From contig CALMDF010000452.1 of NCBI GenBank assembly GCA_937864895.1, forward strand, positions 1-8,203: a stretch of 8,203 nucleotides of DNA, read 5' to 3'. The translations under genes and the position numbers were made by a program. The DNA comes from an uncultured Holophagales bacterium (GTDB lineage Bacteria; Acidobacteriota; Thermoanaerobaculia; UBA5066). The notes below the pieces were generated by a model, which was given only the letters and a program-made list of their open reading frames with translations, was not told where the DNA came from and did no database searches. Shown here piece by piece: positions 1 through 5,259 of the stretch (within the stretch, counting starts at the first letter, position 1; every line of letters starts with the position of its first letter).

Positions 1-1036
1 GGTCGTAGGTCTGGAAGAAGGCGAGGTTCGAGTAGTCGGTCCAGTTCACGACGGCGCGGGTCCTCGGCGCGAGGTCGTCGGCCGTGAGGGTCCCCCAGGT
101 CTTCCACTGCCACCGCCGGGCGGGGTCGATGACGGTGTAGTACGAGCCGGTGAAGCTCGTCCCCTCGCTCGGGCGCAGGCGCAGCTCGGCGCCGAGGCCG
201 AAGAACTCCTTCGTGTAGAGGTCGGTCGTGACGGTCGCGTCCGCCGAGCGGCCGAGGGTCTGGAAGTACGAGAGGCCGAGGAACCCTCCCCGCGTGCTGC
301 TGTAGCCGATGCCCGGGATGAGGAAGCCCGAGGCCCGGTCGCGGAGCGCCGGCCAGAGGAGGTAGGGCGTGTAGAGGAGCGGGATCCCGCCGAGGCGGAA
401 GACGACGTTCTTCAGCTTCGCGTAGTCGTCGAGGGTCACGGCGCCGTCCTTGACCTTGAACTCCCACGCGGGGTCGTCCCCCTCGCACGCGGTGACGGCG
501 CCGTCGCGGATCTCGAAGGTGCGAGCCCCGGTCTTGGCGAGGACGGCGCCCCGGACGAGGATCCCCGCCAGCTCGGCCTGGCCGTCGGTGAGAATCCCGG
601 TCTTGTCGTTCAGGTCCATCTCCAGCCTGAGGCCCGTCAGGCGCGAGGGCCCCTGCTCGAGGACGACGTCCCCTTCGGCGACGACCTGCTTCGTCTTCGT
701 GTCGGCCAGGACGTAGTCCGCAGTCAGCCTGATGTCCTGGTACTCGACCGTGACGACGCCCCCCCGAGGGGCCTGGACCTCGTAGACCGTCTCGGAGATG
801 AGGCTCTGACGCCCTCCCTTGCCGTCGGAGACGCTCACCTTGATGACGCCGCCCGCCTCCGGAACCCGGAACTTGATGTCGAGGTTCGGGCGCTCGCGGA
901 AGCGCGAGGCGAACGGGTCGGTCTCGAAGGACGACTGGGCCCGCGCCAGGGACGGGAGGAGGAGAAACACCACGGCGAGCCCCGCGAGGGAGGCCCGCCG
1001 CGGCCGGGTGCCCGCCTGGGTGTTGCGGGGCTTCAG
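1..1036 (-). CDS. lptD: LPS-assembly outer-membrane protein LptD, N-terminal 345 residues (C-terminus beyond window)
   Basis: LptD is the outer-membrane barrel that, with LptE, inserts lipopolysaccharide into the outer leaflet. The visible part starts with a classic signal peptide: basic stretch to R14, hydrophobic core about 16-30, ARA before a likely cleavage ahead of Q34. An OstA/LptA-like jellyroll follows at about 80-180 (for example [20 protein letters not shown]). The LptD hallmark region comes next: a Cys at 184 in [10 protein letters not shown], then [14 protein letters not shown] (216-229) and [16 protein letters not shown], followed by alternating barrel strands to the window edge. 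No ATG, GTG or TTG lies in this frame between the scoA stop and codon 22. The best start is therefore CTG at 1036-1034, overlapping the scoB stop as CTGA. The only near alternatives, GTG at codons 22/23, would remove the signal peptide's basic region. Fourth gene of the minus-strand unit, probably translationally coupled to scoB. Identity is secure; the start is inferred. Confidence 0.93.
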   Translation of the reverse strand, partial: MKPRNTQAGTRPRRASLAGLAVVFLLLPSLARAQSSFETDPFASRFRERPNLDIKFRVPEAGGVIKVSVSDGKGGRQSLISETVYEVQAPRGGVVTVEYQDIRLTADYVLADTKTKQVVAEGDVVLEQGPSRLTGLRLEMDLNDKTGILTDGQAELAGILVRGAVLAKTGARTFEIRDGAVTACEGDDPAWEFKVKDGAVTLDDYAKLKNVVFRLGGIPLLYTPYLLWPALRDRASGFLIPGIGYSSTRGGFLGLSYFQTLGRSADATVTTDLYTKEFFGLGAELRLRPSEGTSFTGSYYTVIDPARRWQWKTWGTLTADDLAPRTRAVVNWTDYSNLAFFQTYD

Positions 1037-1698
1037 AGCTTCATCTCGGGAACGTCGCCCCGGACCTCGAGGGGCGGCTCGGTCGCCGCCACGATCTCCT
1101 CGACGGTCACGCCCGGCGCCCGCTCGACGAGGACGAGGCCCGCGCCGTCCGGCTTCACGTCGAGGACGGCGAGGTCGGTGACGATCCGGTTCACGCAGCG
1201 CTTCCCCGTGAAGGGGAGCGTGCAGCGGTTCAGGATCTTGCGGTCGCCGTTCTTCGCCACGTGCTCCATCGTTACGATGACGCGACGGGCCCCCGCGACG
1301 AGGTCCATCGCCCCCCCCATCCCCTTCACGAGGCGGCCGGGGATCATCCAGTTCGCGAGCGACCCCTCCGCGTCGACCTGCATCGCGCCGAGGATGCAGA
1401 GGTCGATGTGGCCGCCGCGGATCATCGCGAACGAGTCGGCGGAGGAAAAGAACGAGGCGCCGGGGATGACGGTGACCGTCTCCTTGCCGGCGTTGATGAG
1501 GTCCGCGTCGACCTCCGCCTCGGTCGGCGAGGCGCCCATTCCCAGGATGCCGTTCTCCGACTGGAAGACGACCTCCATCCCGGCGGGCACCCGGTTCGCC
1601 ACGAGAGTCGGCATCCCGATGCCGAGGTTGACGTACATCCCGTCGCGCAGCTCCTCTGCGGCGCGGGCGACGATTCCATCCCTGTCGAGCTTCGCCAT
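1033..1698 (-). CDS. scoB: 3-oxoacid CoA-transferase subunit B
   Basis: This is the beta subunit of a family I CoA-transferase, most likely succinyl-CoA:3-ketoacid (acetoacetate) CoA-transferase. It moves CoA from succinyl-CoA to acetoacetate in the cytoplasm. The 221-residue length is normal for the separate B subunit. The N-terminal part reads [11 protein letters not shown] (25-35), and the catalytic glutamate motif SENGILGMG starts at residue 47, making E48 the residue that forms the glutamyl-CoA thioester. The motif [18 protein letters not shown] in mid-protein is also typical. The ATG is preceded by a GAGG Shine-Dalgarno at 1710-1707 that overlaps the scoA stop codon, with 8 bases of spacing. 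It lies 10 bp after scoA and overlaps lptD by 4 bases (CTGA). Sequence alone cannot separate SCOT from acetoacetate:acetyl-CoA transferase (AtoA) or related short-chain specificities; the thiolase next door favours acetoacetate. Confidence 0.95.
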   Translation of the reverse strand: MAKLDRDGIVARAAEELRDGMYVNLGIGMPTLVANRVPAGMEVVFQSENGILGMGASPTEAEVDADLINAGKETVTVIPGASFFSSADSFAMIRGGHIDLCILGAMQVDAEGSLANWMIPGRLVKGMGGAMDLVAGARRVIVTMEHVAKNGDRKILNRCTLPFTGKRCVNRIVTDLAVLDVKPDGAGLVLVERAPGVTVEEIVAATEPPLEVRGDVPEMKL

Positions 1699-1708
1699 CG
1701 CCGCCCCC

Positions 1709-2422
1709 TCAGCCCTTCCGCACCGTGCGCCGCTCGAGCCGCTTGGCGCGGGGGGCGACGACGAGCCGCTTCACGTAGACGCCGGGGGTGTCGGCCTCGT
1801 CGGGGTCGATCTCGCCGACGTCGACGAGCTGCTCCACCTCGGCGATGGTGATCCGCCCCGCGGTGGCGACCATCGGGTTGAAGTTCTTCGCGGTCTGCCG
1901 GTAGACGAGGTTCCCGTGCCGGTCCCCCTTCCACGCGGCGACGAGGGCGTACTCGGTCACGATGCCTCGCTCGAGGACGTACTCCCGGCCGTCGAAGACC
2001 TTCGTCTCCTTCCCTTCGGCCACGATCGTCCCGACGCCGGTCGGCGTGTAGAAGCCCGCGATGCCGGCCCCCCCGGCCCGGAGACGCTCGGCGAGGGTCC
2101 CCTGCGGGCAGAACTCGAGGTCGAGCTCGCCGGCGAGGTACTGCCTCTCGAACTCGGCGTTCTCCCCGACGTACGACGACACCATCTTGCGGATCATCTT
2201 CTTCCCGAGGAGGACTCCGAGGCCCCAGTCGTCCACGCCGCAGTTGTTCGAGACGCAGACGAGGTCCTTCACGTCCCGGTCGGCGAGCGCCTGGATGAGG
2301 TTCTCCGGGATGCCGCAGAGGCCGAAGCCCCCGACGGCGATCGTCGCGCCCGACGGGATGTCGGCCACGGCGCGGGCGGCCGCCTCGTGGTGCGAGGAGG
2401 ACAGGATCACCTTGTCGATCAC
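1709..2422 (-). CDS. scoA: 3-oxoacid CoA-transferase subunit A
   Basis: This is the alpha subunit partner of ScoB, 237 residues, the usual length. The signature of the CoA-transferase A subunit, [13 protein letters not shown], occupies residues 31-43. [12 protein letters not shown] and [20 protein letters not shown], with the following TPTGVGT, are further family hallmarks in the expected order. The start is taken as GTG at 2422-2420, giving MIDKVILSS at the N-terminus; it overlaps the thiolase stop as GTGA, so translation is probably coupled. The reading frame stays open further upstream inside the thiolase gene, but that stretch is low-complexity Arg/Gly-rich shadow sequence and lacks the family's N-terminus. 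No strong Shine-Dalgarno is seen (a GGTGGTGGAAG stretch ends about 6 bases upstream), which fits coupling. ScoA/ScoB activate acetoacetate for the thiolase encoded just upstream. Confidence 0.95.
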   Translation of the reverse strand: MIDKVILSSSHHEAAARAVADIPSGATIAVGGFGLCGIPENLIQALADRDVKDLVCVSNNCGVDDWGLGVLLGKKMIRKMVSSYVGENAEFERQYLAGELDLEFCPQGTLAERLRAGGAGIAGFYTPTGVGTIVAEGKETKVFDGREYVLERGIVTEYALVAAWKGDRHGNLVYRQTAKNFNPMVATAGRITIAEVEQLVDVGEIDPDEADTPGVYVKRLVVAPRAKRLERRTVRKG

Positions 2423-3603
2423 AGCGCTTCCACCACCATCGCCGTCGCCTCGCCCCCGCCGATGCAGATCGCCGCGAGGCCGTACTTCTTCTTCCGGGCC
2501 TTCAGGGCGTGCAGGAGCGTGACGAGGATGCGCGCCCCGGAGGCGCCGATCGGGTGGCCCATCGCGACGGCCCCGCCGTTCACGTTGACCTTGTTCGGGT
2601 CGATCTCCATGTCCTTCACGAAGGCCATCGCGACGACCGCGAACGCCTCGTTCACCTCGCAGAGGTCGATCTGCGAGAGGGGGATCGCCGCCTTCTCGAG
2701 AGCCTTCTTCGCGGCGAAGGCCGGCGCCGTCGTGAACCACTCGGGCTCCTGGGCGTGCGAGGCGAACGCGACGATCCGGCCGATCGGCTTCGCCCCCGTC
2801 TCCTGGGCGACCGCCTCGCTCGCGAGGAGGAGGGCCGCGGCGCCGTCGTTGATCTTCGAGGAGTTGGCCGCCGTGACCGTCCCGTCCTTCTGGAAGGCGG
2901 GCTTGAGCGACCCCATCTTCTCGAGCTTCTCGAGCGGGGTCGCGAACGGCTCCTCGTCACGGTCGACGACGGTCGTTCCCTTCTTCCCCTCGATCGAGAC
3001 CGGGACCATCTCGGCCTTGAAGTCGCCCGAGTCGTTGGCCCGGCGGGCCCGCTGGTAGCTCTCGAGGGCGAAGGCGTCCTGGGCCTCGCGGGTGAAGGCG
3101 TACTTCCCCGCGCAGAGCTCGGCGCAGTTGCCCATGTGGACGTTCTTGTAGGGGTCCCAGAGACCGTCGTGGACCATCGAGTCGAGGATCTGCCCGTGGC
3201 CCATCCGCATCCCGAGCCGCCCCTTCGGGAGGAGGTACGGGGCGTTCGACATGGACTCCATGCCTCCCGCCAGGACGACCTCGTACTCGCCGGAGCGGAT
3301 CGCGTTGGCCCCGTCCATCACGGCCCGCATCCCCGACCCGCAGACCTTGTGGATCGTGACGGCGCCGGTGGACTTCGGGAGACCGGCCGCGATCATGGCC
3401 TGCCGGGCGGGAGCCTGCCCCTGGCCAGCCATGAGGACGTTCCCCATGAGGACCTGGTCCACCCGGTAGGCAGGGAGCTCCGAGCGGTCGAGGCACGCCT
3501 TGAGCGCCTGGGCTCCGATCTCGGCGGCGCTGAGCGTGGAGAGGGACCCGAGGAAGGCTCCGATCGGCGTTCGGGCCGCCGAGAGGACGAGGACGTTCTT
3601 CAT
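2419..3603 (-). CDS. atoB: acetyl-CoA C-acetyltransferase (thiolase)
   Basis: This thiolase catalyses the reversible reaction acetoacetyl-CoA + CoA to 2 acetyl-CoA. At 394 residues it is the standard biosynthetic/acetoacetyl-CoA thiolase length. All catalytic elements are present: nucleophile C88 in KVCGSGMRAV, NEAF at 318-321, H350 in GHPIGASG, and the acid/base C380 in CIGGGEATAM. The substrate-loop region includes MGNCAELCAGKY and the SSKINDGAAALLL motif. The start ATG (3603-3601) has a GGAG 10 bases upstream and gives the expected N-terminus MKNVLVLSAARTPIG. It is the first gene of a four-gene minus-strand unit (thiolase, scoA, scoB, lptD) and overlaps scoA by GTGA. The context makes acetoacetate or ketone-body use the likeliest role. 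The symbol is given for function; separating acetoacetyl-CoA-specific from broader chain-length thiolases is not possible by eye. Confidence 0.95.
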   Translation of the reverse strand: MKNVLVLSAARTPIGAFLGSLSTLSAAEIGAQALKACLDRSELPAYRVDQVLMGNVLMAGQGQAPARQAMIAAGLPKSTGAVTIHKVCGSGMRAVMDGANAIRSGEYEVVLAGGMESMSNAPYLLPKGRLGMRMGHGQILDSMVHDGLWDPYKNVHMGNCAELCAGKYAFTREAQDAFALESYQRARRANDSGDFKAEMVPVSIEGKKGTTVVDRDEEPFATPLEKLEKMGSLKPAFQKDGTVTAANSSKINDGAAALLLASEAVAQETGAKPIGRIVAFASHAQEPEWFTTAPAFAAKKALEKAAIPLSQIDLCEVNEAFAVVAMAFVKDMEIDPNKVNVNGGAVAMGHPIGASGARILVTLLHALKARKKKYGLAAICIGGGEATAMVVEAL

Positions 3604-3733
3604 CTTTAGTTCACTCCGTAGTACCCCCGCGCCCGAGAGGGCCGCCGCAGGGTCAAGGGATTCTACTCACCCCCCGGATCCCGGGCTCCGCCGCGGATGG
3701 ACACCGCCCGCGGCGCCCCCCTATCCTCGGCTC
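3604..3733. promoter_or_regulatory. divergent intergenic region between thiolase unit and ruvX
   Basis: These 130 bases separate the two divergent start codons and must hold promoters for both the thiolase-scoAB-lptD unit and the ruvX-mltG unit. Local GC drops slightly at the edges (ACTAAAG before the thiolase ATG; TTCTACTCAC near 3661). For the minus strand, a TTGACC element (3656-3651) matches the -35 consensus at five of six positions, but no -10 box lies at normal spacing: the nearest, TACTAC at about 3623-3618, is 27 bases away. I therefore do not call a minus-strand promoter. No operator palindrome longer than about 5 bp was seen. Confidence 0.5.
3698..3727 (+). promoter_or_regulatory. 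sigma-70-like promoter for ruvX-mltG
   Basis: TGGACA at 3698-3703 matches the -35 consensus TTGACA at five of six positions. TATCCT at 3722-3727 matches the -10 consensus at four of six. The spacer is 18 bp. The predicted transcription start, 6-8 bases after the -10 box, falls on or next to the GTG start codon of ruvX (3734). No Shine-Dalgarno is visible upstream of that codon, so the transcript may be leaderless. The match is by eye only. Confidence 0.45.
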
Positions 3734-4162
3734 GTGCGCATCCTGGCCGTGGACTTCGGCGAAAAACGGATCGGGCTCGCCGTTTCGGACGAAACGGGCC
3801 GTGTGGTCCTCCCGGTGGGGGTCCTCGCCCGCCGGAGCGACGCCCAGGCGGCCGCCGACGTCGCCGCCGCCGCCCGGGAGCGGGAGGTGGGACGCCTCGT
3901 CGTGGGCCTCCCGGTCCGCCCCGAGGGCGGGGGCGACAGCCCCTTCGCCGTGAGGGCGAGGAACTTCGCCCGGCGCCTCGCCGAGGTCTCGGGCCTCCCG
4001 GTCGACCTTCACGGGGAGGCCCTGACCTCCGTCTCGGCCGCGGGGGCCCTCCGGGAGGCGGGCACCTCGCGGGCGCGGAGGGCGGCCGCGCTGGACGCCG
4101 AGTCGGCCGCGGAGCTCCTCCGGGACTGGCTCTTCGCCCGCGAAGGAGGAAGGGCGCCGTGA
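3734..4162 (+). CDS. ruvX: RuvX/YqgF family putative pre-16S rRNA nuclease / Holliday junction resolvase-like
   Basis: RuvX (YqgF) is an RNase H-fold nuclease needed for 5'-end maturation of 16S rRNA in E. coli and able to cut recombination junctions in some bacteria. With GTG at 3734 the protein has 142 residues, the usual family length, and starts MRILAVDFGEKRIGLAVSD, the RNase H-fold strand with first acidic residue D7. VVGLP at 56-60 and the C-terminal helix LDAESAAELLRDWL with D121 are family features. E95 sits where the family has the glutamate of DERLT, but the motif here reads HGEALTSV, so the preceding Asp and following Arg are missing. The frame is open upstream to about 3500, but that is antisense to the thiolase gene and would add a spurious N-terminus. 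No Shine-Dalgarno is seen; the start coincides with the predicted transcription start. It overlaps mltG by GTGA. Confidence 0.88.
   Translation: MRILAVDFGEKRIGLAVSDETGRVVLPVGVLARRSDAQAAADVAAAAREREVGRLVVGLPVRPEGGGDSPFAVRARNFARRLAEVSGLPVDLHGEALTSVSAAGALREAGTSRARRAAALDAESAAELLRDWLFAREGGRAP
4143..4149 (+). promoter_or_regulatory. ribosome binding site of mltG
   Basis: AAGGAGG, the full anti-16S match, lies 9 bases before the GTG at 4159 inside the end of ruvX. It decides the GTG start over the much longer upstream open frame and indicates independent, strong initiation despite the 4-base overlap. Confidence 0.8.
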
Positions 4163-5214
4163 GCCGCCGCCTCCGGAGGTGGGCCGGCGCGTTCTTCCTC
4201 CTCGTCGCCGCCGGGCTCCTCGCCTGGGCGGCGGCCCTCCTGGCGATTCGCGCCCCGTACCGGGGATACGCCGGAGACTCCGCCCTCCTCGACGTGCCGA
4301 GCGGCGCCACCACCCGGTCGATCCTCGAGGCTCTCGAGAGGGCGGGGGTCGTGCGGAGCCGCCACCTCGCCGACGCGGCGTTCAGGGTCTTCTTCCGCGG
4401 GAAGAGCCTCAAGGCCGGCGAGTACCGCTTCGAGGGCCCGCAGTCGACCGAGGAGGTCCTCCGGGCCCTCGTCGAGGGGCGCGTCGTCACCTACCGCGTC
4501 ACGATTCCCGAGGGGCTCACGGCCGAGGAGATCTTCGGCCTCGTGGCCCGGGAGGGCCTCGCGACGGAGGGCGAGCTCCGCGCCCTCTTCACACAGCCTT
4601 CGCTCTTCGAGGGGGTCCCGGCCGGGGCGCCGAGCCTCGAGGGCTTCCTCGGGCCCGACACGCACTTCTTCACCCGCTCCCAGGGGCCCCGCGGGATTCT
4701 CTCGACCCTGGTCCGGGCCTTCGCGCGATCTCTCCCCGACCGTTTCGAGGAGCGCTCCCGCGCCGTCGGGCGGACTCCCCTGGAGGCCGTCACCCTCGCG
4801 TCGCTCGTCGAGAAGGAGACCGGGGTCGCCGCCGAGCGCCCCCTCGTCTCGGCCGTCTACCACAACCGGCTTCGCGCCGGGATGCTCCTGCAGTGCGACC
4901 CGACGACCGTCTACGCGCTCCGCCGCAAGGGCCTCTGGACGGGCGCCCTGACGCGCGAGGGGCTCGCGGTGGACGACCCCTACAACACCTACGTGAACGG
5001 CGGCCTCCCCCCCGGCCCGATCGCGAGCCCGGGCGCCGCCGCCCTCGAGGCCGCCGTAGCGCCGGCGGACGTTCCCTACTTCTACTTCGTCGCGGCCGGG
5101 GACGGATCGGGCGAGCACCGCTTCGCCGTGACCTACGACGAGCACCTGGCGAACGTCTCCCGCTTCCGGCGCGCTCGGGCCGCTCAGGAAACCGCTTCCG
5201 GCGCTCCCCGCTGA
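4159..5214 (+). CDS. mltG: endolytic murein transglycosylase MltG
   Basis: MltG is an inner-membrane lytic transglycosylase that cuts nascent glycan strands in the periplasm and is thought to terminate glycan chains. The 351-residue protein begins SRRLRRW, followed by one membrane helix (about 10-30), giving N-in topology. A LysM-like subdomain covers about 40-115 (VPSGATTRSILEALERAGV, LKAGEYRF), then VTIPEGLTAEEI leads into the catalytic YceG domain. LEGFLGPDTHFF (160-171), TLASLVEKET with the likely catalytic glutamate E218, YHNRLRAGMLLQCDPTT and DPYNTYVNGGLPPGPIASPG are all family hallmarks in order. The start GTG overlaps the ruvX stop (GTGA) and has a strong AAGGAGG. The family usually reads EGFLFPDTY where this has EGFLGPDTH, a small departure. 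ruvX next to mltG is a recurring bacterial arrangement. Confidence 0.95.
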   Translation: MSRRLRRWAGAFFLLVAAGLLAWAAALLAIRAPYRGYAGDSALLDVPSGATTRSILEALERAGVVRSRHLADAAFRVFFRGKSLKAGEYRFEGPQSTEEVLRALVEGRVVTYRVTIPEGLTAEEIFGLVAREGLATEGELRALFTQPSLFEGVPAGAPSLEGFLGPDTHFFTRSQGPRGILSTLVRAFARSLPDRFEERSRAVGRTPLEAVTLASLVEKETGVAAERPLVSAVYHNRLRAGMLLQCDPTTVYALRRKGLWTGALTREGLAVDDPYNTYVNGGLPPGPIASPGAAALEAAVAPADVPYFYFVAAGDGSGEHRFAVTYDEHLANVSRFRRARAAQETASGAPR

Positions 5215-5259
5215 GGTAGACTTTTCCGCCCCCGGATGTCACCCGAAGGCGGAGCGCAG
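5215..5259 (+). promoter_or_regulatory. mltG-to-pseudokinase gap with RBS and weak -10-like box
   Basis: The 45-bp gap contains TAGACT at 5217-5222, which matches the -10 consensus at four of six positions, but there is no convincing -35 at 17-18 bp. GGAG at 5251-5254 lies 5 bases before the ATG at 5260. The second gene could be read through from ruvX-mltG or have its own weak promoter. The RBS is the firmer of the two signals and selects the start at 5260 over the ATG at 5236. Confidence 0.4.

Noticed and set aside
1178..3058. 626-codon open frame on the plus strand, antisense to scoB, scoA and thiolase
   Set aside because: It covers three well-identified genes exactly antisense. Its translation is Arg/Pro/Ala-rich without domain features, as expected in GC-rich DNA where third-position C/G removes antisense stops.
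2509..3609. 366-codon open frame antisense to the thiolase
   Set aside because: Composition (Asp/Val/Arg/Leu/Gly-rich, no motifs) is typical of a shadow frame opposite a strong gene.
3618..3656. Minus-strand promoter TTGACC / TACTAC for the thiolase unit
   Set aside because: The boxes are 27 bp apart, far beyond the normal 16-19 bp, so only the -35-like half is noted.
3672..3685. CCCGG-ATC-CCGGG hairpin in the divergent region as a terminator or operator
   Set aside because: Only a 5-bp stem with a 3-base loop and no T tract; chance occurrence is likely at this GC content.
3500..3733. Upstream extension of the ruvX frame to 3500
   Set aside because: It would overlap the thiolase start antisense and the promoter region. 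The family N-terminus begins exactly at the GTG at 3734.
4009..5145. 378-codon open frame antisense to mltG, and similar frames 5287-6141 and 6102-6935 opposite the pseudokinase gene
   Set aside because: They lie opposite confident genes and show only low-complexity charged or Ser/Ala-rich translation.
5236..5259. Upstream ATG at 5236 as start of the pseudokinase gene
   Set aside because: There is no Shine-Dalgarno before it, whereas GGAG sits 5 bases before the ATG at 5260. The extra residues MSPEGGAQ add nothing recognisable.
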